A model generated the notes under the pieces. That model ran no database searches and had not been told where the DNA came from. It worked only from the letters and a program-made list of their open reading frames with translations. The translations under genes and the position numbers were made by a program. This document shows positions 27,419 to 36,138 of a DNA stretch of 64,000 nucleotides, piece by piece (the first letter of the stretch is position 1; every line of letters starts with the position of its first letter). Where the stretch lies: the NCBI RefSeq assembly GCF_014062315.1, contig NZ_JACGLT010000005.1, forward strand, positions 246,845 to 310,844. The letters run 5' to 3'. This DNA comes from Gelidibacter maritimus. Lineage in GTDB: Bacteria; Bacteroidota; Bacteroidia; Flavobacteriales; Flavobacteriaceae.

Positions 27419-28981
27419 TTATATAATATACTGATCTGCCAATTGGGTGAACTCCTCAATCTGGGATTGTTTCCAAGCCTCGTCCTTATCTAAATACTGA
27501 GCCAATATTTCCGCAACTTGAGGTGCAACATCTTGTGAAGCCTTTGCATCCAAGAACAGGATACGCACGCGTCTTGCCAAGACATCTTCTACCGTTAAGG
27601 CCATCTCATTTTTAACCGCCCAGACCACTTCGGCTTTTAGAAATTCCAATCTTGGATGCAACTTTTCACCGAGCTCAGGCGCCGCCTTAATCAATTGTTC
27701 GATAGCTATCTGATCTGTCCCATAAACATATAGGTGGTCGTCATCCTCTGCTGAACCGTCAGCACCATGAATACTCAAATGTTTTGTTTGACATTTCTCA
27801 CGAGGCAATTTACCCAAAGCTATCACCTTGTTTATGGTATCCTGGGCCATTCTTCTATAGGTGGTCCATTTGCCGCCAGTAATGGTAATCAAATCGGACG
27901 ATGACACAATTATCTTATGACTTCTCGAAATTTCCTTAGTTTTTTCTGAAGGATCTTTTGGTGCTGCCAGCGGTCTTAATCCGGCAAAGATGCTCAACAC
28001 ATCTGCCCTGGACACCTTTTTATTCAAATAGGCATTGGCAGTTTCCAAAATAAAATCAATCTCCTCTTCTAATGGTTTAGGTTCCAAGCTATGGCTATCG
28101 AGCAGTGTATCAGTTGTGCCTACCACCACTCTATGATGCCAAGGCACCAAAAAAAGCACTCTCCCATCAACTGTTCTAGGAATCATAATCGCATCATTGC
28201 CCGGCAAAAAGGAGCCGTCCAGCACCAAATGAATACCTTGGCTAGGCCTTACTGTGTTTTTGGCGCCAGCAATATCCATTTGCAAAATCTCATCGGTAAA
28301 CACGCCAGTTGCGTTAATCACTACCTTGGCATTAAAGTTATATTTCCTATGTGAGTCTTGGTCAATGGCAGTAACACCACTGACTTTTCCGTCAGTATCT
28401 TTTTGTAATCGGGTGACTTTAAAATGATTCAAGAGTGACGCCCCCTGTTCAATAGCAGTCTGAGCAATATTGATTGCCAATCGTGCATCATCAAATTGCC
28501 CGTCATGATATACCACACCTCCTTTAAGATGGTCTGTTTTGATGGTGGAAAGTCTCCGTGAGGTTTCATTTTTAGAAATTCTTGTCGATTTACCAAAGCT
28601 TAATTTTCCTGCCAGAAAATCATAGACTTTCAATCCCACAGTGTAAACAATAGCATCCCACCATTTATAGGTAGGAATGATAAACGATTGATTTTTGACC
28701 AAATGTGATGCATTTTTCAGCATCAGTCCACGCTCGTACAAAGCCTCTTGAACCAAGTCAATATTGCCTTGCGCCAAATAGCGTACACCGCCATGCACCA
28801 ATTTGGTACTTCTACTGGACGTCCCCTTTGCAAAATCTGATTGTTCCAAGAGCAGCGTCTTATAACCTCTGGTAACACTGTCCAGCGCTACACCGAGGCC
28901 CGTTGCCCCGCCTCCAATAATAATAACATCCCACTCAGGATTGCCTTCTAAGGGTTTTAATAAAGATTCTCTATCGAACAA
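27419..28981 (-). CDS. glpD: Aerobic glycerol-3-phosphate dehydrogenase
   Basis: A 520-residue FAD enzyme. The dinucleotide-binding motif IIGGGATGLG is at about 21-30, followed by LLEQSDFAKGTSSRSTKLVHGGVRY, the hallmark of GlpD. The C-terminal region has the GlpD-specific helical domain (VEDVLARRVRILFLD). It oxidises glycerol-3-phosphate to dihydroxyacetone phosphate at the inner membrane and feeds quinones. The reading frame has no ATG before this point (an upstream stop is at 29106-29108 minus 100, i.e. 29006-29008), and the TTG at 28981 gives the right N-terminus, so TTG is the likely start. It is oriented with, and upstream of, the GDPD fusion. Confidence 0.93.
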   Translation of the reverse strand: MFDRESLLKPLEGNPEWDVIIIGGGATGLGVALDSVTRGYKTLLLEQSDFAKGTSSRSTKLVHGGVRYLAQGNIDLVQEALYERGLMLKNASHLVKNQSFIIPTYKWWDAIVYTVGLKVYDFLAGKLSFGKSTRISKNETSRRLSTIKTDHLKGGVVYHDGQFDDARLAINIAQTAIEQGASLLNHFKVTRLQKDTDGKVSGVTAIDQDSHRKYNFNAKVVINATGVFTDEILQMDIAGAKNTVRPSQGIHLVLDGSFLPGNDAIMIPRTVDGRVLFLVPWHHRVVVGTTDTLLDSHSLEPKPLEEEIDFILETANAYLNKKVSRADVLSIFAGLRPLAAPKDPSEKTKEISRSHKIIVSSSDLITITGGKWTTYRRMAQDTINKVIALGKLPREKCQTKHLSIHGADGSAEDDDHLYVYGTDQIAIEQLIKAAPELGEKLHPRLEFLKAEVVWAVKNEMALTVEDVLARRVRILFLDAKASQDVAPQVAEILAQYLDKDEAWKQSQIEEFTQLADQYII

Positions 28982-29012
28982 AAGGCTATGGGTTGGGGTG
29001 GTTATTCAATTT

Positions 29013-29039
29013 CAAATATAGATATTTTATTCACCACAA
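29013..29039 (-). promoter_or_regulatory. Probable glpD promoter
   Basis: Minus-strand -7 element TATATTTG at 29020-29013, with TTG at 29039-29037 and a 16-base spacer, slightly shorter than usual. The predicted transcription start is about 25 bases before the TTG start codon. Confidence 0.5.
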
Positions 29040-29216
29040 TTCGTAAATCCGTCAAACGAAATGAAACCAAAGAATCCTCATGGGCTAAAATCATAAAAGC
29101 AATAGTTTTGAATAAAGTCCGTAATTTTATGCTTACTAATAAACCAGATGGTCAATTTAATTTTTCATGGTGCATACCTGCCTTAAAATCTACTAACCCT
29201 ATTATCTGACAAACCA

Positions 29217-30125
29217 TTGAACACATCAAAATCCAACATTCCGGTATTGAGTCCGACGATTTTTAGAAAAGATCATATTAAAAACAACACGGATGAATTA
29301 TTGAATGATGACAGTATCGCTGAGTTTTTTATCCATTCTTTTAAGGATGACGATGTGTATCTTAATCTGCCTCTTCCGCCCCATAAAAAAACGGTTCACG
29401 ACTTTGTTTTTATAACTAATGGCAGCATGGCGAAAAGCTTACGACTTGAGACCTATCTATTATATAAAAATGACTTTTTATTCACACCCAAAAACAACAT
29501 TACTACCACTACATCAGTATCTCCCGATCTTGAAGGATTTTATTGCCATTTTTCAGATGAGTTTATTGGAGCGAACCCATTTTTAGGAATCTGGATCACC
29601 CAACCAAGTCATCAAAATTATTTGCAGATAACTCAAAAAGAAGCCTTTAATTTAGAGCAATTATTAGCTCGAATGGTTGAACTTTTTAAACATCGAAAAA
29701 AGAATCCCAACAACAATCGCTTAATCACATTTTACCTTTCTACTTTTATTGCAGAATTGTTTTTAACGATAAAAAAACAAGAGCTTGAACCAAGACAAGA
29801 TAACGCTATGTTCTCAAACTTCATGAGCTTAGTTCTCAAATACTTTAAGCAACATTGGTCCATTCAAAAATATGCAACAACGTTGAACATTACGCCTAAT
29901 CATCTCAATAAACGTGTCAAGCAGGAGACGGGAAAAACAACTTCGGAAATCATCAAGGAAACCATCATTTTAGAAGCTAAGGTACTGCTTCTTCAAACCA
30001 ATATGAATATTAAGGAAATTAGTACAGAATTGGGTTTTGATGACGCTTCATATTTCAGTCGCCTTTTTAAAAACCAAACGAACGCCACACCTTCAATGTA
30101 TCGAAAAATGATTGATTTGTCCTAA
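29217..30125 (+). CDS. AraC-family transcriptional regulator
   Basis: A 302-residue regulator with an N-terminal cupin-like sensor region (about 30-180) and a C-terminal AraC helix-turn-helix pair (about 200-300). The second HTH carries the family signature (IKEISTELGFDDASYFSRLFKNQTNATPSMYRKM). The frame opens after a stop at 29184-29186 and contains no ATG before residue 70, so TTG at 29217 is the most likely start. Its target is unknown; it is divergent from glpD and upstream of the azurin gene, either of which it might control. Confidence 0.85.
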   Translation: MNTSKSNIPVLSPTIFRKDHIKNNTDELLNDDSIAEFFIHSFKDDDVYLNLPLPPHKKTVHDFVFITNGSMAKSLRLETYLLYKNDFLFTPKNNITTTTSVSPDLEGFYCHFSDEFIGANPFLGIWITQPSHQNYLQITQKEAFNLEQLLARMVELFKHRKKNPNNNRLITFYLSTFIAELFLTIKKQELEPRQDNAMFSNFMSLVLKYFKQHWSIQKYATTLNITPNHLNKRVKQETGKTTSEIIKETIILEAKVLLLQTNMNIKEISTELGFDDASYFSRLFKNQTNATPSMYRKMIDLS

Positions 30126-30166
30126 TTTCGGCATAAAAAATCCTCTAAAAAGGAAGTCGTAAGCAT

Positions 30167-30174
30167 TATATTTG
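30167..30174 (+). promoter_or_regulatory. -7 promoter element of the azurin gene
   Basis: TATATTTG at 30167-30174 matches the Bacteroidota -7 consensus. It lies 16 bases before the azurin ATG, implying a very short leader. No TTG is visible at the -33 position, so an activator such as the upstream AraC protein may be needed. Confidence 0.5.
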
Positions 30175-30190
30175 CTAAAAACTTAAAATA

Positions 30191-30706
30191 ATGAAACGGA
30201 ATAGATTTACCTCCACTTTTCTAATTGTAACATTGGCCCTTGTAGGCTTTGTTTCCTGTCAGGAAACCTCTAAAACTGAATCGGTAGCAAATGAAATGAC
30301 GCCTGACGCATTAGAAAAATTATCAAAACAAGATACGATAACCATCCTCTTGAATTCTAACGATAAAATGCAATTTGACAAGACCGAAATCACAGCCTAT
30401 GAAGGTCAAACTATAATATTAACCCTAAAACATACTGGTACGATGCCCGTTACCGCAATGGGCCATAACTTTGTACTGATTAGCAACGGCATATCCGTTT
30501 CTGAATTTGCCAAAATCGCCATTAAAGCCAAAGAAAACGACTATATCCCAACGGATTTAAAGCATGTTATTGCTTACACAGATCTTATAGGTGGCGGAGA
30601 AAGTACATCTGTCACTTTTAAGGCTCCGGCAAAAGGAACATACGACTTCTTGTGCTCTTTTCCTGGCCATTACGCTATTATGAAAGGTAAGTTTAACGTT
30701 AAATAA
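30191..30706 (+). CDS. Azurin-type cupredoxin lipoprotein
   Basis: A 171-residue lipoprotein (lipobox GFVSC, Cys23) with a short linker and an azurin domain (about 48-171). All type 1 copper ligands are visible: H92 in MGHNF, C155 and H160 in LCSFPGH, and M164 four residues later. It is a small periplasmic electron carrier; in Bacteroidota such lipid-anchored azurins pass electrons between respiratory complexes and terminal oxidases or reductases. It is followed at once by a membrane protein gene, probably co-transcribed. Confidence 0.93.
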   Translation: MKRNRFTSTFLIVTLALVGFVSCQETSKTESVANEMTPDALEKLSKQDTITILLNSNDKMQFDKTEITAYEGQTIILTLKHTGTMPVTAMGHNFVLISNGISVSEFAKIAIKAKENDYIPTDLKHVIAYTDLIGGGESTSVTFKAPAKGTYDFLCSFPGHYAIMKGKFNVK

Positions 30707-30714
30707 AATAAAAC

Positions 30715-31146
30715 ATGTACACTATTCTCAAAGAATCACATAACGGCATTGGCATGCTTTTGCTGTTCCTCTTATTACTAGTAATTATTTTCATTCTTGT
30801 GCGATTTTTATTGAAAAAACCTTTCAACAAATCAGTGAAAGTTGCTGCCTTGATAGGAATGGTTACCATGCACATTCAAATACTTATTGGTTTGATACTC
30901 TATTTTTTATCTCCTTTGGGAATGTCAAACTTTTCAGGAGAATCCATGGGGCATACCATCTCAAGGTTTTATATTGTAGAGCACCCTATTGGAATGCTAT
31001 TGGCTGCCGTTTTAATTACCATCGGCTATAGAGTCACGAAGAAAATCAATCTCCCAGATACTTCTAAATACAAAAAATTGCTAATTTATTACTTTCTTGG
31101 TTTTGCAATTGTAGCCTACTTAATCCCCTGGTTTTTATGGTCGTAA
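30715..31146 (+). CDS. Small four-helix membrane protein, possible cytochrome-like
   Basis: A 143-residue integral membrane protein with four hydrophobic helices (about 12-34, 42-64, 88-106, 122-142). Histidines occur at the ends of or inside helices (SHNGIG, TMHIQIL, MGHTIS, EHPIGM), which would suit heme or metal ligation. It resembles small flavobacterial proteins often labelled cytochrome b-like, but I cannot confirm heme binding. It begins eight bases after the azurin gene, so the two may form an electron-transfer pair. Confidence 0.7.
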   Translation: MYTILKESHNGIGMLLLFLLLLVIIFILVRFLLKKPFNKSVKVAALIGMVTMHIQILIGLILYFLSPLGMSNFSGESMGHTISRFYIVEHPIGMLLAAVLITIGYRVTKKINLPDTSKYKKLLIYYFLGFAIVAYLIPWFLWS

Positions 31147-31485
31147 ATATGGTCAGAATTTAAACATTAGCATCGGATTTTTGAACAGCTATTTAAATGT
31201 CAGCGTGTCACTTAAATATAAATTCAATGATGTACCCGATGGGAGTCAAGAACTTTAAAAAGGACTGCAAAATACCATGAAACAGGACCAGTTATTTTTT
31301 AAATCTCCCAATTTCTGTAGTAACTAAACACTATTGTTTTTATAATTATCAAATAGAGCAATGGGCATATTTTAACTTATAACACTGAATGACAAAGGCT
31401 TATATCAAGCAAACATCTACCATCAGGAAATAAAATATAGACGCTAAATTAAACGTCAAAACCTATAATTCATTATATTTAGTGT
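31147..31485 (+). other. Intergenic region before the EEP hydrolase gene
   Basis: This AT-rich stretch contains no supported gene. The only promoter-like sequence is TATATTTA near 31474-31481, one base off the -7 consensus and directly before the ATG of the next gene, which would leave almost no leader. Confidence 0.25.
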
Positions 31486-32448
31486 ATGATCGCCATCACC
31501 GACATACCACCTACAGAGGTTCAAGACAATCTAAATTTGTTGAAAGCCGATTTAGACTCAAAAATTCCCTTTAAAAAATTAGATAAAAATCTCCTTATTG
31601 CCACTTGGAATATTCGTGCCTTTGGAAATTTAACGCGCAAATGGGATTCTGATGATGAGGATTCTCCCAAACGCGATTTGCATTCTGTTTTATGCATTGC
31701 TGAAATTATCAGTCGGTTTGATGTTATTGCCATTCAGGAAGTCAAAGACAATATAAGAGCGCTCCGAGACACTTTAAAAGTGTTGGGTAAAAACTGGTCT
31801 TTTATTCTCACCGATGTCAATAAGGGCAAAGTGGGCAATGGTGAACGCATGGCCTATTTATTCGATACCCGAAGAGTGCATTTATCAGGATTGGCAGGAG
31901 AATTGGTGGTTCCCGAAGAATGGGAAGATAATATCGGAAAGCACGCCCTATCCAAACAGTTTGTAAGATCACCTTACGCCGTAAGTTTTCAATCCAATAA
32001 ACACACGTTTATATTAGTGACTTTACATATTCTTTATGGGAAAAGCCCACAAAGCCGAATTGAGGAACTTAGAGGCATTGCCAAATGGCTTTATAGTTGG
32101 GCGGACAGTATCAATGCCTACCATCAGGATTTTATTGCTTTGGGCGATTTTAATATCGATGAACGAGGTGATCTATTAGAAGAGACATTTCTTTCCGAAG
32201 GCTTGTACATTCCTCCACAGCTTCAGAATGAAAACGTTACCCGATCTATTTTTGATACCACTAAATTCTACGATCAGATTGCTTGGTTCAACAGTCAGGG
32301 CAATGGACCAAAATTGTCCATGGAATTTATAAATGGCGGCAATTATGACTTTGTACCTTATGCCCTTGCAAATCGAGATTTAACCAAACAAAGCCTGTCT
32401 TGGCTGATTTCCGATCATTATCCGTTGTGGGCTGAATTTAAGGTGTAA
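31486..32448 (+). CDS. Endonuclease/exonuclease/phosphatase family hydrolase
   Basis: A 320-residue single-domain EEP protein without a signal peptide. Active-site blocks: TWNIRAFG near 40-47, IQEVKD with E85, LGDFNIDERGD near 217-227 and SDHYPLW near 308-314. These supply the metal-binding Glu, the Asp/Asn pair and the catalytic His. The fold covers DNases, phosphodiesterases and lipid phosphatases; the true substrate cannot be chosen from sequence. It converges with the M24 peptidase gene. Confidence 0.8.
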   Translation: MIAITDIPPTEVQDNLNLLKADLDSKIPFKKLDKNLLIATWNIRAFGNLTRKWDSDDEDSPKRDLHSVLCIAEIISRFDVIAIQEVKDNIRALRDTLKVLGKNWSFILTDVNKGKVGNGERMAYLFDTRRVHLSGLAGELVVPEEWEDNIGKHALSKQFVRSPYAVSFQSNKHTFILVTLHILYGKSPQSRIEELRGIAKWLYSWADSINAYHQDFIALGDFNIDERGDLLEETFLSEGLYIPPQLQNENVTRSIFDTTKFYDQIAWFNSQGNGPKLSMEFINGGNYDFVPYALANRDLTKQSLSWLISDHYPLWAEFKV

Positions 32449-32507
32449 CGCCCAACAGAAAGCTATTTCAAATATAGAACAGTACAATTTTTTTGAAATG
32501 TTTGAAA

Positions 32508-34277
32508 TTATAATGGTGCTACCAAACTCTCAAACCATGTTTTGACTTCACCATCCAAATGTGGTCCGAGCTTTTCACTAACCATGTGATGATAGTTGTT
32601 GATCCAATCAATCTCTTCTTGGGAAAGCATGTCTTGAACGATGATATTTTTAAAGAAAGGACACAGCGTCAAGGTTTCAAATTCATAAAAGGTATTCCAT
32701 TCGTTAGTCTTCCAGGTTTTAATCAGAATGAGGTTTTCATGACGAATCCCATATTTACCCTCCACATAATACCCAGGCTCGTTGGACAGGACCATGCCTG
32801 CTCGTAGTTCTACCGGATTCAAATCTTTACGGATGCTTTGCGGCCCTTCATGAACATTCAAGAAACTGCCCACACCATGACCGGTACCGTGATTAAAATC
32901 TTTCCCCTCTTTCCATAATGGCATTCGCGCCAAAGCATCAAGATGAGCGCCTCTTGTGCCTTTAGGAAACTTCGCCAAAGTTAATTGAATCAATCCCTGA
33001 AGTGCCTTAGTGGCATCTTTCTTAAACTCATCAGATACGGCTCCCAAGGCAAACGTACGGGTAATATCAGTAGTCCCTTCCAAATATTGACCTCCAGAAT
33101 CGATCAAAATACTGCTATCATTAGTAACTTTAGCACTTCCTTCAGATTTGGCAGAATAATGCATTATGGCGCCATTGTCTTTATAGCCGACTATACTTCC
33201 AAAACTATTCCCAATGAAATTCTTTTGCTCAGCACGAAACGCATATAGTTTTTTACCGATACTATATTCGTCAAGATCTTCTTTACCTACGGAATGGATC
33301 AGCCAATGGAGAAATTTCACCATCGCCACACCATCGCGGATCATGACCGTTTCAAAACCTTTTTGTTCTGTTTCGTTTTTAATCGCCTTCATTAAATTTC
33401 CAGGAACTGGTTTCTCAATGATAGTGTTATCAGCTTTAACCGCCTCAAAAATTGATTGGTTACTATTAGTTGCTATCAGAATGGACTGGTTTTTCAACAT
33501 TTTAAGATGATCGAAGAAATTATGGTAGGGTTTTAAAAACACCCCCGATTTCTTCATGAGATCTTTTACGTCATCATCTAATTTGAACAAATCGACAAAA
33601 AGGAAACATTCCTCCAACGTCAATAAAATATAACCTAAAAATACAGGATTACACTCGACATCACTCCCGCGAAGATTGAGCGTCCACGCCACATCATCCA
33701 AGCTGGAAATGATGTGTGCCGTTGCTCCTTCCTCCTTCATTTTCTCACGAATAGCAGTAATTTTATCAATTGCCGATTGGCCTGCGTATGCCATGGGATG
33801 CTCAAAAACAGAATTCTTACTTGGCGCAGGACGTTTCGTCCAAACATTATTCAACAATGGCAAGTCTTTAACCTGTCGCTTGTGTTTGGTCAATTTGGTT
33901 TCTAAATCTACCCAATTGGAATGGGAAGTGGCCAAGCCATTTACCGCTATGGTCGCACCTTCTGATGTTTCGGAGATGATCCAATCAATATAATTTGGCG
34001 TGCCTTCGATCCCATCTTTAAACAAATCAATACCCGATCCCTTCAATTCCCTGGGACCTTGGGTAAAATAACGGCCATCGGTCCAAAGGCCTGCTTTATC
34101 TGAAGTTACAACCACAAATCCAGCAGAACCGGTAAATCCGCTAAGCCAAGTTCGCTCCTGCCATTCGGCGGGAAGATACTCCCCCAAATGCGGATCGGCA
34201 GAATAAACAATAAAGGCATCAATATTGTTTTTCTTCATTTCGGTTCTCAACAAGGCTACTTTTTCTTTGGCGGTCAT
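32508..34277 (-). CDS. Aminopeptidase P family (M24B) Xaa-Pro aminopeptidase
   Basis: A 589-residue cytoplasmic peptidase of the long, three-domain aminopeptidase P type: two creatinase N-like domains, then a pita-bread catalytic domain (about 300-530) and a C-terminal tail. The metal ligands are visible in order: D in LIDSGGQY, D in GTTDITRTF, H in HGTGHGVG, E in SNEPGYY and E in IRHENL. It removes the N-terminal residue before proline. ATG at 34277 fits the family; an in-frame TTG 24 bases upstream would overlap a -7-like element (TAACTTTG, 34306-34299), which argues for the ATG. Confidence 0.92.
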   Translation of the reverse strand: MTAKEKVALLRTEMKKNNIDAFIVYSADPHLGEYLPAEWQERTWLSGFTGSAGFVVVTSDKAGLWTDGRYFTQGPRELKGSGIDLFKDGIEGTPNYIDWIISETSEGATIAVNGLATSHSNWVDLETKLTKHKRQVKDLPLLNNVWTKRPAPSKNSVFEHPMAYAGQSAIDKITAIREKMKEEGATAHIISSLDDVAWTLNLRGSDVECNPVFLGYILLTLEECFLFVDLFKLDDDVKDLMKKSGVFLKPYHNFFDHLKMLKNQSILIATNSNQSIFEAVKADNTIIEKPVPGNLMKAIKNETEQKGFETVMIRDGVAMVKFLHWLIHSVGKEDLDEYSIGKKLYAFRAEQKNFIGNSFGSIVGYKDNGAIMHYSAKSEGSAKVTNDSSILIDSGGQYLEGTTDITRTFALGAVSDEFKKDATKALQGLIQLTLAKFPKGTRGAHLDALARMPLWKEGKDFNHGTGHGVGSFLNVHEGPQSIRKDLNPVELRAGMVLSNEPGYYVEGKYGIRHENLILIKTWKTNEWNTFYEFETLTLCPFFKNIIVQDMLSQEEIDWINNYHHMVSEKLGPHLDGEVKTWFESLVAPL

Positions 34278-34437
34278 ATCTATAAAATTTATATAGGCCA
34301 AAGTTAAAGAATCTATAGCAAAATCTTACCGTTGATCGTCATTATAACGCTATCATTACGTTAAAAAAGCGAAGTGTATGGCACTGTTACAGATGGCGAA
34401 TTGAATTTTATAACCCAAAAGAGAATAAAGTGGGATT

Positions 34438-35895
34438 TTACAGTTCATTGTTCTTTAAACAACGTCCTCTCGGCGCATTGTCTTCATGAAGTACAATTTC
34501 TGAATGAAGGAATTGTGCAGCGGCTGCTGAATCTTTGACCTTGGCTGCACTGCGTTCCAACATTTCTGATTCAAAAGCGCTTAATACTTTCCGTCTTAAT
34601 CCGGCATCACGCCAATGGGATAATGATCTACATTCTTTGTAAATTTCTCTCGTAAGCGCTAATGCATCCAACAAGGCTTGATTTGCCCCTTGTCCTTTAA
34701 ACGGGCTCATTGGGTGAGCAGCATCCCCGATCAGGGTCACTTTTCCGAATTTATCCAATACTTCTGCATCGAGTAATTCGCGGTCATATACTGGGTAACC
34801 TGAAATCTGATCTAGTTCCGTTGCCATTAAAACCTGTGGAATGGGATCGTGCCATTGGGTTCTACGGCAGGCCTCGGCTTTAAGTGCCTGCGCACCTTGC
34901 GAATGTAAGTCCTTCGCTTCCTGTTCTGAGATTGGGAAGCTCAATTGCCACATAACTTTGTCAGAGGTGTACGGCATCATATAGATGCGCTCCTCCCCAT
35001 TAGCAGTTTGAAATACCGTAGCTGAATCGAGCAAAGCACTTTTAACATCCTTGACATCCGTCAGTGGACAAATACCTAAGATCACCATACAATCTAGATA
35101 ATGCAATGGTTTGATAGCCTCGCCAATCATTAACTTTCTTACAGAACTATGAATACCATCAGCTCCAACCACAAGATCTGCGTGCGTCGTCTTAATTTCA
35201 CCATTCACTTGAAAGCTCAAAGCAATCTGACCGTCCCTACTTTCTTTAAGATCGACTAGCTGGTGACCCCAATTAACGGTGTCATCCCCACCGAGTTGAT
35301 CAAGAAGTTCCAAACGTAACGATTGGCGGGCAATATGGACGTTGGTACGTTTCGCAGCGACTTTGACATTTGGTTCCGACCACTTTCTCATCCCCCATTC
35401 TCCGATCACGTTTCCGTCAGTTGTATGCACAACATGTAGTGTTGATATGACACCATCTTCCAAAGTGGAAATCCCCAATCCTTCTATCGCTTTTCGTGCC
35501 TGTTGCAGCGTAAGACCATAACCTTGAGATCGAGCGTCAAAACCGCTGTCGCGCTCGTAAAGAGTAAAAGGTATCCCACGGTGCAAGCAGCCCACAGCTA
35601 ATGCGATACCACCTATCCCTCCACCAATAATAGCTATATGTGGGAAGTTGTCATAATCAACTTGCGGAGGGTTGTTAGAAGAAATCAACCCAGATCCAGA
35701 ACAGTTGCTGCACAACTTTAATTGTGTCTTCGGACGTAGTGGCGCAGTCCCAATGCCATTGTTTTTCTTAAACTGATCACAGGCCAATTTATAGCGGGGT
35801 CGCACTTTCTTTTTGGGCTTTTGGTTTTTCTTGCCACATCCTTGACATTCTGGACATACCGACCAACTTAACGCTTTACTTTCAGAATTTCGCAC
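34438..35895 (-). CDS. FAD-dependent monooxygenase with N-terminal zinc-binding-type segment
   Basis: A 485-residue protein. Residues 1-75 carry two DnaJ-type CxxCxGxG motifs, CPECQGCG (C14, C17) and CSNCSGSG (C62, C65), with basic residues between. A group A flavoprotein monooxygenase follows: the GGGIGG nucleotide motif near 91-96, DLVVGADGIHSSVR, and GDAAHPMSPFKGQGANQALLDA binding the flavin. The enzyme class hydroxylates aromatic or small polyketide-like compounds with NAD(P)H; the substrate is unknown. The frame opens directly after a stop codon and the likely start is GTG at 35895. The added N-terminus is unusual. No metabolic partner is adjacent. Confidence 0.82.
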   Translation of the reverse strand: MRNSESKALSWSVCPECQGCGKKNQKPKKKVRPRYKLACDQFKKNNGIGTAPLRPKTQLKLCSNCSGSGLISSNNPPQVDYDNFPHIAIIGGGIGGIALAVGCLHRGIPFTLYERDSGFDARSQGYGLTLQQARKAIEGLGISTLEDGVISTLHVVHTTDGNVIGEWGMRKWSEPNVKVAAKRTNVHIARQSLRLELLDQLGGDDTVNWGHQLVDLKESRDGQIALSFQVNGEIKTTHADLVVGADGIHSSVRKLMIGEAIKPLHYLDCMVILGICPLTDVKDVKSALLDSATVFQTANGEERIYMMPYTSDKVMWQLSFPISEQEAKDLHSQGAQALKAEACRRTQWHDPIPQVLMATELDQISGYPVYDRELLDAEVLDKFGKVTLIGDAAHPMSPFKGQGANQALLDALALTREIYKECRSLSHWRDAGLRRKVLSAFESEMLERSAAKVKDSAAAAQFLHSEIVLHEDNAPRGRCLKNNEL

Positions 35896-36138
35896 TTAGG
35901 TTTATTTAAACTGAAGTTGACCACTTGCGATTTTCCCAAAATTAGCCAATACAATTAATGATCGGCAAAAGTAGTGATTCTGGCTTTTATAGTTGATATA
36001 GAATTTGGTGAAAGAAAATCAAATTAATATCCATGTTCCCTTCGCAGTAGAATAAAGAGACACTTATAGGCTAAACCCGTAGCTAAGGATAAAATGTTAC
36101 AAACTTTATCAAAAGACGGTTCAAACATCAAGACCATT

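Noticed and set aside
28988..29209. 73-residue plus-strand reading frame between glpD and the AraC gene
   Set aside because: It overlaps the glpD promoter, has no recognisable domain and no promoter or ribosome site of its own.
32465..32499. Possible bidirectional terminator between the convergent EEP and M24 genes
   Set aside because: An 8-bp AT-only stem with a 19-base loop is not convincing.
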